Positions 28,839-38,606 of a DNA stretch of 64,000 bases are shown piece by piece (position 1 is the first letter of the stretch; the number at the start of each line of letters is the position of its first letter). The position numbers and the translations under genes were made by a program. Source of the DNA: Geobacter sp. (lineage in GTDB: Bacteria; Desulfobacterota; Desulfuromonadia; Geobacterales; DSM-12255); NCBI GenBank assembly GCA_009684525.1, contig WKKR01000001.1:620001-684000 (forward strand). Reading direction: 5' to 3'. The notes below the pieces were generated by a model that was not told where the DNA came from, searched no databases, and saw only the letters and a list, made by a program, of their open reading frames with translations.

Positions 28839-31800
28839 CTACTCGACCCAGTCGTCGTCTGCTTCTATGGGGGCAAAGCCGCGGCGCATGGTGTTTTCCG
28901 TCACTACCCGCGGGTCCATGAAGTGGAGCAGGTAGTCGGGACCGCCCGCCTTGGTCCCCACACCCGACATCCTGGCGCCGCCAAAGGGCTGGCGCTCCAC
29001 CAGGGCACCGGTATTGTTGCGGTTGATGTACAGGTTTCCCACCCGGAAGTCCCGGCGCGCCCTGGCCAAGTGCTCCGGACTGCGGCTGAAGATGCCGCCG
29101 GTAAGGGCAAATCGGGTCGAGTTGGCCCACTCGACCGCCTGATCGAAATCCCTGGCCCGCATCAGCGCCAGTACCGGACCAAAGACCTCTTCCTGCGCCA
29201 GGCGGTGTTCCGGGCGGATACCGCCGATGATGGTCAGCGGCACCCAGTAGCCCTCGCCCTGGGGGACCGGGCTCTCGTAGAGAACCCGTCCTTCCTGCTT
29301 GCCGATGGCTGCATACTCAAGAATGTTCTTCTGGGCGGCAGCATCGGCCACGGCACCCATGGAGTATTTCGGGTCCTCGGCAGGCCCGACCTGGTAGGCC
29401 TTGGCAGCCTTTACCAGGCGGTCGACAAATCTGTCGTAGACCGCATCGAGGACGATGACCCGTGAACAGGCCGAACATTTCTGCCCCTGGAAACCGAAGG
29501 CGGAATAGAGCACATGGGGGACCGCCTCGTCCAGGTCGGCGTCGTCGTCGATGATGATGGCGTTCTTCCCCCCCATCTCGGCAATGATCTTCTTCACGTT
29601 GGGCTGTCCCGGATAGACCTTGGCGGCCCGGTCCACGATGCGCAGGCCGACCTCCATTGAGCCGGTGAAGGCGATGAGCGAGATGTCAGGATGGTCCACC
29701 AGGAAATCCCCCATGACACTTCCCCTGCCTGGAACGAAGTTGAAGACGCCGGCCGGCAGACCTGCCTCGCGGAAGATCTCCACCAACTGGTGGCCGATGA
29801 TCCCGGTGATGGTCGATGGCTTGTAGATGACCGGGTTGCCGGCGACAATGGCGGCCGACGCCATGCCCATGCTGATGGCCAGCGGGAAGTTCCAGGGAGA
29901 AATGACGGCGGCGAGGCCTTTAGGTTCATAAAAATAGTGGTTCAGCTCTCCGGGGGCATGACCGACCCGATGCGGGGTCCCCAGGCGGATCATCTCCCGT
30001 GCGTAATATTCGAGGAAATCAATGGCCTCCCCCACATCCGCATAGGCCTGATCCCACTGCTTGCCGATCTCCAGCACCTGCCAGGCGGAGAGTTCGAAAA
30101 TCCTTTCGCGCGCCACGGCAGCGGCCTTGAGCAGGTATTCGGCGCGATCCCGTGGCGAAGTGTCCCGCCAGGCGGGGAACGCCGACTTGGCTGCGGCAAT
30201 GGCCTGGGCAACCTCGGAGATACCTGCCTGGCAGATGCTCCCCAATACCTCGGATGGCCTGGCCGGGTTCAACGTGGGGATCTGGTCACTGGTCTGGACC
30301 TCACGCCCGCCGATGTAGAGCGGGTAGACCTTGCCCAGCTGCGTGCGGACACGGGCAATGGCTGCGGGGAACGCCCCCCGGTGGTCGGCACGAGTGAAAT
30401 CGACCATCGGATCGTTGACGAAGCGGGCCAGGCCACCAGGGCCGGCTACTTCCTTTTTCCGCTTGCCGGCGCGCTCTGATCGCTCACGCTCGGCAGTCGT
30501 CACGGGATCTTCCAACAACCGCTCGATCTGGGCATCCTCGGCAAAACTCTGCCGCAGGAACGATTCGTTGGCGGTGTTTTCCAATAGGCGCCGCACCAGG
30601 TAGCCCATCCCCGGCACCATGTCGCCATAGGGGCAATAGAGGCGAATCCGGCCGGCAACCTTGAGAATCCCCTTGCGCACCGGCTCTGCCATACCGTAAA
30701 GCACCTGGAACTCGTAGCGGGATGCGGGGACGTTAAGCTCCTTCGCCATCTCCATGACCGCCGAAATGGTGCGGATGTTATGGGAGGCACAGGCAAAGTG
30801 GCAGATATCATGGTTTTCCAGGATCAGCCGCGCCTGGCGCTCATAGGCAGCATCGCTTTCCGCCTTGATGGTCCAGACCGGAATCTCCCACCCCATCTGC
30901 TTTGCCTTGACGGTTTCATAATCCCAGTAGGCCCCTTTGACCAGCCGGATTGAGATGGTCGTATTCTGCTGCCGGACCCACTGCAGCAGCTCCTGCAGGT
31001 CCTGGTCGGTATCCTTCAGATAGGCCTGCAGGACGATGCCGATATGGGGGTAGTCCCTGAATTCGTGCTTGAGCCGGCGGAACACCTCAAGGGTGATCTC
31101 CTTGAAACGGTACGATTCCATGTCGATGCAGAGGAAGCCGCCAAGCTCCACCACCTTGATGCAGATACGACGCATCTGCTGCAGGATGGCCTCGACCGAG
31201 CCCTCGAAGTCCATGGGGTTTGCGAGGCAGAACAGCGCGGTCGGTTTCACCGCAACATTGACCCTGGGCGCATGCCCCCAGTCCAGATGCGGCTCGCCGC
31301 CGCTGCCCGGCAGCCCCTTCCACCCCTGCTGCTCCCTCTTCAGGGCATCCAGCAGCTCCAGGTAGGTTGCAACATAGGTCTCCGCCTCATCAGCGGACAG
31401 GGTCGCCTCCCCCAGCACGTCGACCACGGCGGCAAAGCCATCCTTGCGCAGCTTCTCCATATTTTTCACGGCTTCGCGGGTATTCTCGCCGACAATGAAC
31501 TGCCGCGCCATCTCCTGGATATTGGCTGAGATCACCTTGTTCAGCACGGCCCCCCCCAGCGAGCCGAGCAGGCCTGCCATCCTGGCCCCGGTGGAGAGCA
31601 CCGGCGGCATATCCTTTTCTTCGCCGAAATATTCGCGGATATGGTCGGTGAGTAGCTTTGCTGTGGTCAGGGAGGGAAATGCATCGACAAAACGGAACAT
31701 CTGGATCTTGAACTGTTCGTTTTGCATGCTCCAGTCCATGACCTTCCCCATCCAGGCCCCCTTGTTGAAAAGGGACGGTTTTTCACCTGAGATGGTGGCA

Positions 31801-31853
31801 AAAAATTCCTTGCCGCGGGAGATGACCTTGCTGTTCAGTTCATTGCTTAACAT
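28839..31853 (-). CDS. putA: bifunctional proline dehydrogenase / P5C dehydrogenase
   Basis: A 1004-residue PutA that oxidises proline to glutamate in two steps, passing electrons to quinone (FAD part) and NAD+ (aldehyde dehydrogenase part). The proline dehydrogenase domain is at about 110-440, with the FAD-site segment SIRLVKGAYWDYE. The aldehyde dehydrogenase domain is at about 510-985: NFPLAISMGMASAA, FTGSMEVG and the catalytic Cys in GFQGQKCSACSR. There is no N-terminal DNA-binding ribbon-helix-helix of the E. coli type, so regulation is by a separate protein, very likely the divergent FadR-family gene. AAGGAG lies 8 bases before the ATG. Glutamate made here can enter the TCA cycle. Confidence 0.96.
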   Translation of the reverse strand: MLSNELNSKVISRGKEFFATISGEKPSLFNKGAWMGKVMDWSMQNEQFKIQMFRFVDAFPSLTTAKLLTDHIREYFGEEKDMPPVLSTGARMAGLLGSLGGAVLNKVISANIQEMARQFIVGENTREAVKNMEKLRKDGFAAVVDVLGEATLSADEAETYVATYLELLDALKREQQGWKGLPGSGGEPHLDWGHAPRVNVAVKPTALFCLANPMDFEGSVEAILQQMRRICIKVVELGGFLCIDMESYRFKEITLEVFRRLKHEFRDYPHIGIVLQAYLKDTDQDLQELLQWVRQQNTTISIRLVKGAYWDYETVKAKQMGWEIPVWTIKAESDAAYERQARLILENHDICHFACASHNIRTISAVMEMAKELNVPASRYEFQVLYGMAEPVRKGILKVAGRIRLYCPYGDMVPGMGYLVRRLLENTANESFLRQSFAEDAQIERLLEDPVTTAERERSERAGKRKKEVAGPGGLARFVNDPMVDFTRADHRGAFPAAIARVRTQLGKVYPLYIGGREVQTSDQIPTLNPARPSEVLGSICQAGISEVAQAIAAAKSAFPAWRDTSPRDRAEYLLKAAAVARERIFELSAWQVLEIGKQWDQAYADVGEAIDFLEYYAREMIRLGTPHRVGHAPGELNHYFYEPKGLAAVISPWNFPLAISMGMASAAIVAGNPVIYKPSTITGIIGHQLVEIFREAGLPAGVFNFVPGRGSVMGDFLVDHPDISLIAFTGSMEVGLRIVDRAAKVYPGQPNVKKIIAEMGGKNAIIIDDDADLDEAVPHVLYSAFGFQGQKCSACSRVIVLDAVYDRFVDRLVKAAKAYQVGPAEDPKYSMGAVADAAAQKNILEYAAIGKQEGRVLYESPVPQGEGYWVPLTIIGGIRPEHRLAQEEVFGPVLALMRARDFDQAVEWANSTRFALTGGIFSRSPEHLARARRDFRVGNLYINRNNTGALVERQPFGGARMSGVGTKAGGPDYLLHFMDPRVVTENTMRRGFAPIEADDDWVE

Positions 31854-31880
31854 TGCGCACTCCTTTGCATGCCACTGTTG

Positions 31881-31895
31881 AATGGTTTAACCATT
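31881..31895. promoter_or_regulatory. FadR-type operator overlapping the putA promoter
   Basis: AATGGTTTAACCATT has perfect 7-base arms around one base and contains TGGT-TTA-ACCA, the TGGTnnnACCA form bound by FadR-subfamily GntR proteins. It overlaps the -10/start region of the putA promoter, which would block transcription. Confidence 0.7.
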
Positions 31896-31923
31896 ACATA
31901 CAACATACGAAGATAGCTGTCAA
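31895..31923 (-). promoter_or_regulatory. sigma-70 promoter of putA
   Basis: Minus strand TTGACA (31923-31918), a 17-base spacer and TATGTA (31900-31895). The -35 box is perfect. The operator at 31881-31895 begins at the -10 edge. Confidence 0.65.
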
Positions 31924-31989
31924 TAAAGATAGTACACCTATTTCTTGTCTTGAAAATGAAGGGAAAGTAAGCTATTACTCTCTGGAAGA

Positions 31990-32003
31990 GTTGAACCATT
32001 TGA
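31990..32003. promoter_or_regulatory. second, weaker FadR-type site before the regulator gene
   Basis: On the minus strand AAATGGTTCAACT keeps one full half-site (AATGGTT) and a poor second one. It lies 45-58 bases before the regulator start and may serve autoregulation. Confidence 0.4.
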
Positions 32004-32047
32004 TAAAACTTTTCAACTGCCCGCAATCATGAGGAAAAGGAATGGCC

Positions 32048-32764
32048 ATGTTCCGCCAGGCAAAACAGAACAGGATATTCCAGGATGTGGTAGAGCAGAT
32101 CCAGGAAGCGATTGTCTCGGGAAAGCTGAAGGCAGGCGAACACCTGCCGGCAGAGCGGGAGTTGAAGGAGAAGTTCAATGTCAGCCGGGGGACACTGCGG
32201 GAGGCGCTGCGCGTTCTTGAACAGAAGGGGCTGATCCAGATCAAGACCGGGGTCACTGGCGGGTCGGTGGTCCGTGGCGCTTCAACGGACCAGATGAGCG
32301 AAAGCCTTGGCCTGCTCATCCGTTCACGCAAGGTTTCCCTGCAGCAGCTCGCCGAGTTCAGGGAAGGGGTGGAAGGACTGGTTGCCGCACTGGCTGCCGA
32401 GCGTGCCACCGCAAAAGACGTGCAGCGGCTGCAAACCCTGCTCGGACAGGCCAAGGAATTACTCAGCAAGGGGGCGCTCTTCTGGGACGCCTTCATCAGG
32501 ACCGACGAGGAGATCCATCTGGCGCTGGCGGAAATGACCGCAAACCAGCTCTACATCTCCGTGCTCCAGACGGTCTACAGCAACATCCACACCTACTACG
32601 AAAGCTACCTGGCAAAGGAAGAACATCTACTGGAAGAAAATTACCGCGACCTTGCGGATATCGTGCAGGCGATCGCGACAAAGAACGCCGAATCTGCCCG
32701 CCATCTGGCACAGGACCACGTCCGCCGTTTCAACAGCTACATGGAGCACAAGGGAGCCACCTAG
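32048..32764 (+). CDS. FadR-subfamily GntR transcriptional regulator
   Basis: A 238-residue repressor or activator. The N-terminal winged helix-turn-helix is at about 10-75 (PAERELKEKFNVSRGTLREALRVLEQKGL), followed by an all-helical FCD ligand domain (about 85-225) with candidate metal/ligand residues in FIRTDEEIHLALAEMT and HLAQDHVRRF. FadR-subfamily proteins with FCD domains usually sense organic or amino acids. AAGGA fits ATG 32048 (6-base spacing) better than the in-frame ATG 32042. It is divergent from putA across a region holding a perfect TGGTnnnACCA operator, so control of putA and of itself is the natural inference. Confidence 0.93.
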   Translation: MFRQAKQNRIFQDVVEQIQEAIVSGKLKAGEHLPAERELKEKFNVSRGTLREALRVLEQKGLIQIKTGVTGGSVVRGASTDQMSESLGLLIRSRKVSLQQLAEFREGVEGLVAALAAERATAKDVQRLQTLLGQAKELLSKGALFWDAFIRTDEEIHLALAEMTANQLYISVLQTVYSNIHTYYESYLAKEEHLLEENYRDLADIVQAIATKNAESARHLAQDHVRRFNSYMEHKGAT

Positions 32765-32788
32765 CCCCCGACCGGAAGACGTTCGCTC

Positions 32789-33718
32789 CTACCCTGCCCC
32801 ACCCGCCTCAACCTTCCTCGCAGCATGCATGGCCCGATACGCATCCCAGGAATAGAGACAGAGCCCTCCCCAGATAAACAGGAAACTGACCAGGTGGGCC
32901 TGGGAAAAAGGCTCGCCATAGACAAGGACTGCCAGGAGAAAATGCAGGGTCGGCGTAATGTACTGCAGGAAACCGATGGTTGCCAGCCTGAGACGACGCG
33001 CCGCGGCAGCGAAGAGCAGAAGCGGTATCGCCGTCACTACCCCGGCCAGCATCAGCAGGATATCCACCTGCATCCCGTTGTGCAGAAATGCCCCTTGCCC
33101 GCGCCACCCCGCATAGAGCAGGTACGCGAATGCCAGCGGCCCGAGGAGATACGTCTCCACGGTCAGGCCGGTAAGGGAATCGACCTGCACGACCTTGCGC
33201 AACAGGCCATAGGAACCGAAGGTCCCGGCCAGGATCAGCGCAACCCAGGGGAACCGGCCATACTGCACGGTCAGCAGCACGACACCCAGTGCAGCCAGGA
33301 TGAGGCTTACCAGCTGCAACCTGCGCAACCGCTCCCGCAGGAAAATCACCCCAAGCAGCACGCTGACAAAGGGGGTGATGAAGTAACCAAGACTCGATTG
33401 CAGAACCTGGGCGTGATCGATGGCAATGATGAAGACCAGCCAGTTGGTGGCGATGAGCAGTGACGTCGTCACCAGGAGCAGCATGGATTGACGATCGCGC
33501 ACTGCCCGGCGAAGATCCCGTCGCCCCTCGTGGCGGACGAGCAGCAGGGTGAGAAAGACAACAGACCAGCAGATCCGGTGCGACACGACCTGGAGCGGGG
33601 GGACGATACCCAGGGCCTTGAAATAGACCGGGAACCCGCCCCAAATGAGATAGGCGAACAACCCCAGAAGAAGACCGGTGCCTGCCTCCGGATGTCCCAC
33701 CTGCCGGGTCGTGGTCAT
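32789..33718 (-). CDS. rarD: RarD-type EamA/DMT permease
   Basis: A 309-residue inner-membrane protein of the drug/metabolite transporter superfamily with about ten helices. The N-terminal GLLLGLFAYLIWGGFPVYFK and the middle SSLGYFITPFVSVLLGV are typical of RarD. The substrate is not known. It begins four bases inside the YbaK-type gene (ATGA overlap), so the two are translationally coupled. It ends 24 bases from the convergent regulator gene. Confidence 0.9.
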   Translation of the reverse strand: MTTTRQVGHPEAGTGLLLGLFAYLIWGGFPVYFKALGIVPPLQVVSHRICWSVVFLTLLLVRHEGRRDLRRAVRDRQSMLLLVTTSLLIATNWLVFIIAIDHAQVLQSSLGYFITPFVSVLLGVIFLRERLRRLQLVSLILAALGVVLLTVQYGRFPWVALILAGTFGSYGLLRKVVQVDSLTGLTVETYLLGPLAFAYLLYAGWRGQGAFLHNGMQVDILLMLAGVVTAIPLLLFAAAARRLRLATIGFLQYITPTLHFLLAVLVYGEPFSQAHLVSFLFIWGGLCLYSWDAYRAMHAARKVEAGGAG

Positions 33719-34197
33719 TGTTCAGCCACGTCTGCCACGCTGCCGCCGGTTATCCGGAGCAGATCTGAGGGGGACAGGGGGAACAACGCATTGGGCGCAC
33801 CTGCAGCGGCCCAGATCATCGCATGCCCCAAGAGGTCGCGGTCGATGAATGCCGTCAGCGGCTCCAGATGGCCGAGCGGCGGCACCCCGCCAATGGCAAA
33901 GCCGGTCTGGGCCCGCACGGTCTGGGCATTGGCCATGACCACCGGTTCGCCGGCCATATCGGCGATCCGACCTACACAGACCCGGTTGCTGCCACTGGTC
34001 AGCACCAGGAAGAGCCTGTCGCTCTCGGCGCCTTGTAACACCAGGGATTTCACGATCTGAGCCACATCGCAACCGACCGCATCTGCCGCCTCCTGGGCGC
34101 TTCTCGTGCTGACCGTCAGCTCCTGCACCGCGCCGGGCACTCCGGCAGCCGCAAGCGCACTCCGCACCCGCTCCACACTCCCACTTTTTTTAGCCAC
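33715..34197 (-). CDS. YbaK/EbsC-family aminoacyl-tRNA deacylase
   Basis: A 160-residue single-domain protein of the YbaK/ProX family, which removes wrongly attached amino acids from tRNA (Cys- or Ala-tRNA-Pro in known members). Family features are the conserved Lys in DVAQIVKSLVL, the SGSNRV segment and the GGVPPLGH loop that shapes the acceptor pocket. It acts free in the cytoplasm. Both ends overlap neighbours (8 bases with the upstream transporter, 4 with rarD), making a tight three-gene block. The precise tRNA target is not predictable. Confidence 0.9.
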   Translation of the reverse strand: MAKKSGSVERVRSALAAAGVPGAVQELTVSTRSAQEAADAVGCDVAQIVKSLVLQGAESDRLFLVLTSGSNRVCVGRIADMAGEPVVMANAQTVRAQTGFAIGGVPPLGHLEPLTAFIDRDLLGHAMIWAAAGAPNALFPLSPSDLLRITGGSVADVAEQ

Positions 34198-35101
34198 GCT
34201 TACCTCCCGGATCGTTTATAACGATATCCCGTACCGAGACACGGGTAAACAGGAAAAGCCCACAAAATATGAAACCCGCGCCGATCACCTGTCGTAGCGT
34301 CGGATATTCCCGCAAAAAGAGAGATGCCCAGACAATGGCGCCGAGCGGCTCGCCGAGAATGCTCACCGAAACCACGGAAGCCTGGACGTAGCGCAGCACC
34401 CAGTTGAACACCGTATGCCCGAGCACGGTGCAGACCAGGGCGAGTGCCAGGAACAGGAGCCAGTCGCCGGCGGGATAGGGATAGAGCGGCGTCCTGCTCG
34501 CCAGGGTCGCCAGGAGGAGCACCACCGAACTGCTCCCGTAGGTGAAAAAGGTGTAGGCGGGAAGGCTCACGTCGCTCCGCAGGCGCCGACCGACCAAAAG
34601 ATAGCCTGACACCAGCAGTGCCGCCAGGAGTGCCAGCAGATCCCCCCAGAACGCCCGCATGTCGAGCTGAAAGTCGCTGGCACCGATGATGAAGCTGCCG
34701 GACAGGGCAAGCAGCCCGCCGAGCATAGCCAGGCGGCTGATCCGCTCACGGAAGAAGACCCACGATCCGATCACCACGAATACCGGCTGGATCGTCACCA
34801 GGACGACCGAACTGGCAATGCTGGTATAGCGCAGGGAAGCAAACCAGGTGACGAAATGCAGGGCGAGAAAGAGGCCGCTCAAGGCTGCCAGCCCGCGCTC
34901 CCGACCGGAAAGCAGTCCGAGATCGGAGCGGTGCCGTAGCAGCGTGAAGGGGGCCAGCATGAGAAAGGTGAACAGCAGCCGATAGGTGGCAATAATCATG
35001 GCCGGCGCCGAAGCCAGGCGCACGAAGAGCGCCGAGAATGAAATGGCGAAAACCCCTACCAGCACCGCCAGATAGGGGTTTATCACGGGTTTGTCGTTCA
35101 T
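34190..35101 (-). CDS. EamA/DMT-family transporter
   Basis: A 303-residue inner-membrane protein with ten predicted helices and two EamA repeats (about 10-140 and 155-290). The second ends with HTVFNWVLRYVQASVVSVSILGEPLGA, typical of YdcZ/RhaT-like EamA exporters. The start at ATG 35101 (MNDKPVINPYL) gives the normal short N-terminus; only a weak GAAAG serves as ribosome site. It lies 55 bases after livF on the same strand. An amino-acid or metabolite export role is inferred from context only. Confidence 0.88.
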   Translation of the reverse strand: MNDKPVINPYLAVLVGVFAISFSALFVRLASAPAMIIATYRLLFTFLMLAPFTLLRHRSDLGLLSGRERGLAALSGLFLALHFVTWFASLRYTSIASSVVLVTIQPVFVVIGSWVFFRERISRLAMLGGLLALSGSFIIGASDFQLDMRAFWGDLLALLAALLVSGYLLVGRRLRSDVSLPAYTFFTYGSSSVVLLLATLASRTPLYPYPAGDWLLFLALALVCTVLGHTVFNWVLRYVQASVVSVSILGEPLGAIVWASLFLREYPTLRQVIGAGFIFCGLFLFTRVSVRDIVINDPGGKRG

Positions 35102-35156
35102 CAGTATGCTTTCGGGAATGCCCGGCACAGACCGCCCGTGCAGGCAGAAGAATCGA

Positions 35157-35861
35157 TCATTCTCCCAGGTATGCCCTGCGGACCTCGGGATTTGCCGCCA
35201 GCTCGCGCGCATCGCCGGAGAGAACCACCTCGCCGGTCTCCAGCACATAGGCCCGGTTGGCGATGGAAAGGGCCATGTTGGCGTTCTGCTCCACCAGCAT
35301 GATCGTGGTCCCTGCCTTGTTGATCTCCCGGATGATCTCGAAGATCTTCTCCACCAGCATGGGTGCCAGGCCCATGGAAGGCTCGTCGAGCAGCATCAGC
35401 TTCGGCTGCGACATGAGGGCCCGCCCCATGGCAAGCATCTGCTGCTCACCCCCCGAAAGGGTCTTGGCCAGCTGCTTCTTCCGTTCGAAGAGCCGCGGGA
35501 AGCGCTGGAATACCTGCTCGATCCCCTCGTTGATCCCCTTGGTGTCCGAGCGGATATAGGCACCCATCTCCAGGTTTTCCAGCACCGTCATATTGGCAAA
35601 CACGCGCCGCCCCTCGGGCACCTGGGAGATCCCCCGCTTGACGATCTCGTGGGGAGCGACACCGGTGATCTCCTCACCCAGGAAGCGAATTGCGCCAGCT
35701 GCAACGGGCACGATGCCGGATACCGTATTCAGGGTGGTTGTCTTGCCGGCACCATTGGCGCCGATGAGCGCGACGATCTCCCCCTGCTCGACCCTGCAGG
35801 AGACGTCCTTCAAGGCCTTGATGGCCTTGTAGTTCACAAAGAGATTCTCTACGACGAGCAT
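35157..35861 (-). CDS. livF: branched-chain amino-acid ABC transporter ATPase LivF
   Basis: A 234-residue ABC ATPase: Walker A GANGAGKTT, signature LSGGEQQMLAMGRAL, Walker B LMLLDEPSMGLAPM, and the HAAT-family ending with VVLSGDARELAANPEVRRAYLGE. With LivG it powers uptake of leucine, isoleucine, valine or related amino acids. It follows livG by 65 bases in the livHMGF order. Confidence 0.96.
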   Translation of the reverse strand: MLVVENLFVNYKAIKALKDVSCRVEQGEIVALIGANGAGKTTTLNTVSGIVPVAAGAIRFLGEEITGVAPHEIVKRGISQVPEGRRVFANMTVLENLEMGAYIRSDTKGINEGIEQVFQRFPRLFERKKQLAKTLSGGEQQMLAMGRALMSQPKLMLLDEPSMGLAPMLVEKIFEIIREINKAGTTIMLVEQNANMALSIANRAYVLETGEVVLSGDARELAANPEVRRAYLGE

Positions 35862-35926
35862 GTCATGACCTCAACAACCGTGGCTGGGAAGCGGCACGAG
35901 AGAAACTCGGCGCCCTCTTGCCCGGT

Positions 35927-36691
35927 TCAGTGCGATTTTCCCAGATATGCCTCGATAACCTTCGGGTCCTGGCGGATCTCTTCGGGTGTACCATCGGCAA
36001 TCTTTATCCCGTAATCCAGTACTGCAATCCGCTCGGAAAGCCCCATGACGAATTTCATGTCATGTTCCACCAGGAACACCGTAACGCCGGTGGCGCGGAT
36101 CTTCTTGACCATCTCCATCAACACCATCTTCTCCTGGGGGTTCATGCCGGCCGCCGGCTCATCCAGGAGCAGCAGATCGGGCTTAAGGGCCAGCGCCCGG
36201 GCAATCTCGAGGCGACGCTGTTCTCCGTAGGGGAGATTGCCGGCCGACTCGAATGCCTTGTAGGAGAGTTCGACCAGCGTGAGGCAATGGATGGCCCACT
36301 CCATCAGCTCCCCTTCCTCGCGCTTCACCCAGGGGGTAAATTTGAGGATGGCCCCGGTCAGATCCCAGCTGCCGCGGGTATGGGCACCGATCAGGACGTT
36401 GTCGAGCACGGAAAGTTCAGTGAAGAGCCTGATGTTCTGGAAGGTTCGGCCGATGCCGGCAGCGGCGATCCGGTAGGTCTGCATGCCGCTGATGGGACGA
36501 TCTTTGAAGGTGATTGCACCGGAGGTCGGTTTGTAGATCCCGGTGATCAGGTTGAAGAGGGTGCTCTTGCCAGCGCCGTTGGGACCGATGAGGGCCTGGA
36601 TGGTCCCCGGCTCCACGGTCAGGTTCACGCTGTCCACGGCGACCAGGCCGCCGAACTGGATCGTCACATTTTCTAGTTTGAGTATCGACAT
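35927..36691 (-). CDS. livG: branched-chain amino-acid ABC transporter ATPase LivG
   Basis: A 254-residue ABC ATPase: Walker A GPNGAGKST, Walker B LLLLDEPAAGMNPQE, and the LivG-type helical insert between them. The signature is YGEQRRLEIARAL, with YGEQ in place of LSGGQ as is normal for LivG. It ends PEEIRQDPKVIEAYLG, typical of this family. It lies 22 bases after livM. Confidence 0.96.
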   Translation of the reverse strand: MSILKLENVTIQFGGLVAVDSVNLTVEPGTIQALIGPNGAGKSTLFNLITGIYKPTSGAITFKDRPISGMQTYRIAAAGIGRTFQNIRLFTELSVLDNVLIGAHTRGSWDLTGAILKFTPWVKREEGELMEWAIHCLTLVELSYKAFESAGNLPYGEQRRLEIARALALKPDLLLLDEPAAGMNPQEKMVLMEMVKKIRATGVTVFLVEHDMKFVMGLSERIAVLDYGIKIADGTPEEIRQDPKVIEAYLGKSH

Positions 36692-36713
36692 GGCACGTCT
36701 CTATCTGCTCGAA

Positions 36714-37637
36714 TTAGTGCTGCTTCTTTTCCATCTCTTCCTTCATGTGCGGCTTACGGCCAATGGCCCTCAGGACAACTTCGGTAAAGTTGATGCCCCC
36801 CATGAGGCCGTTGGGCCGAAAGATCATCATGAAGACCAGGAGACCGCCATAGACCAGCATGCGGTACTTGGCCATGAAACGGAGGAATTCCGGTGCCGCG
36901 GCAAGGATCGTCGCGCCGATGATGCTGCCGGGAATGCTCCCCAGGCCGCCGAGAACGATCATGCTGAGGATATCGATGGACTTGAGAAATCCGAAATCGG
37001 AGGGGTTGATGTAGCTGATGAAGTGGGCGTACAGCCCCCCACCCACCCCGGCGAGAAAGGTCCCGATGGCAAAAGACTGGACCTTGTAGCGCGCCACGTC
37101 GATCCCCATCGCCTCGGCAGCGATCTCGTCGCCGCGGATGGCCTTGAGCGCCCTGCCGAAACGGGAGTTATGGATGAAGGAGACGACGATAACGGCCAGC
37201 ACGACCACGAGCCAGACCATGATCGGCATGGGGATCGTGGTATTGGGGCTCGGCACGGAAAGGCCGAGTGCCCTGTTGGTGATGTCGAGGTTGAGAAAGA
37301 CCACCTTGACGATCTCGGCAAAACCGAGGGTGCAGATCGCCAGATAATCGCCGGTGAGCCTGAGGATGGGATAACCGATCAGAGCGCCGACACCAGCCGT
37401 CACCAGGCCGGTGACGAGGATATTGAGAGTGAACGGCATGCCGAGCCTGATGGTCAGGAGCGCACTGGTGAAGGCGCCCACGCTCATGAAGGCCGCATGC
37501 CCAAGGGAAAGCTGGCCGGTAAGCCCGGTTATGACGTTCAACCCCAGAGCGAGGACGATGCCGATGCCGATATTGACGATGATCTGCAGAAAATAGGGGT
37601 TGATATTCCCCAACAGAGCCTGTAGCGCTTCACCCAT
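36714..37637 (-). CDS. livM: branched-chain amino-acid ABC transporter permease LivM
   Basis: A 307-residue permease with about nine helices. LivM features are LNVITGLTGQLSLGHAAFM and the coupling segment IGRALKAIRGDEIAAEAMGID-like region (RALKAIRGDE here), which contacts the ATPases. ATG 37637 has GAGG 9 bases upstream and gives MGEALQALL; a longer frame begins upstream without a ribosome site. A gap of 93 bases separates it from livH. Confidence 0.95.
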   Translation of the reverse strand: MGEALQALLGNINPYFLQIIVNIGIGIVLALGLNVITGLTGQLSLGHAAFMSVGAFTSALLTIRLGMPFTLNILVTGLVTAGVGALIGYPILRLTGDYLAICTLGFAEIVKVVFLNLDITNRALGLSVPSPNTTIPMPIMVWLVVVLAVIVVSFIHNSRFGRALKAIRGDEIAAEAMGIDVARYKVQSFAIGTFLAGVGGGLYAHFISYINPSDFGFLKSIDILSMIVLGGLGSIPGSIIGATILAAAPEFLRFMAKYRMLVYGGLLVFMMIFRPNGLMGGINFTEVVLRAIGRKPHMKEEMEKKQH

Positions 37638-37730
37638 ACTTGAAAACCTCAAATCCCTGGATTCGGGCGGCGAACGCACCAGCTAAGAGAGGCTGAACCC
37701 CTTGCCGGTGCGTCAATCCCCAACCCGACG

Positions 37731-38606
37731 TTAGACTTTTTTCTGTATCTTTCTTCCCAGAAGACCGGTCGGACGCACCAGCAGAACCAGTACCAGGATG
37801 GCAAAGGCGATGGCATCGCGGTACGAGGAGTATCCGGCTGCCACGCCGAGTACTTCGGTAATTCCCAAGAGGAGCCCGCCCAGCATGGCGCCTGGGATGG
37901 ACCCGATCCCGCCGAGGACTGCCGCGGCAAAGGCCTTCAGACCTGCCATAAGACCCATGTTGAAGGAAACCGCGTTGAAGAGGAGCCCCACCAGAACGCC
38001 GCCGGCTGCAGCTAGGGCCGAACCGAGGGCAAAGGTGAACGAGATGACGACATTGACGTTGATCCCCATGAGTGCAGCGGTGTTGTAATCCTCGGAGGTT
38101 GCCCGCATCGCCTTGCCGATCTTGGTCTTTTGAACGATGAATTCGAGCGCCACCATGAGAATGGCAGAAATGCCGATGATGAGCAGCTGGAGGGTCGATA
38201 TGTCGGCATCGCCGATATGGATCTGGTTGACCGGAAAGGCATCGCTCGGGAACCCCTTGGCATCGGCGCCGAAGATCATCTGGGCGAGCGTGGAAAGAAA
38301 GATGGAGACCCCGATGGCGGAGATCAGGGCAGAGAGCCGGGACGATTTCCGCAAGGGACGGTAGGCGATCAGTTCGATGAGAACACCGAGCACCATGCAG
38401 GTGACCATGGCAAGCACCATGGCCACGAAGATATTCAGCTTGAAGGTGGCGACCAGGAGGAGCCCGACAAAGGCACCGACCATGTAGATTTCGCCATGGG
38501 CAAAGTTGATCAGCGTAATGATGCCATAGACCATGGTGTAGCCGAGGGCAATCAGCGCGTAGGTGCTCCCCAGTGCGATCCCGTTGATAAGCTGCTGAAA
38601 AAACAT
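37731..38606 (-). CDS. livH: branched-chain amino-acid ABC transporter permease LivH
   Basis: A 291-residue inner-membrane permease, first gene of the livHMGF block. The N-terminus FFQQLINGIALGSTYALIALG and the GKAMRATSEDYNTAALMGI coupling loop are diagnostic. It forms the channel with LivM. The 260 bases upstream contain a perfect TGGTnnnACCA site and the terminator of the binding-protein gene. Confidence 0.96.
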   Translation of the reverse strand: MFFQQLINGIALGSTYALIALGYTMVYGIITLINFAHGEIYMVGAFVGLLLVATFKLNIFVAMVLAMVTCMVLGVLIELIAYRPLRKSSRLSALISAIGVSIFLSTLAQMIFGADAKGFPSDAFPVNQIHIGDADISTLQLLIIGISAILMVALEFIVQKTKIGKAMRATSEDYNTAALMGINVNVVISFTFALGSALAAAGGVLVGLLFNAVSFNMGLMAGLKAFAAAVLGGIGSIPGAMLGGLLLGITEVLGVAAGYSSYRDAIAFAILVLVLLVRPTGLLGRKIQKKV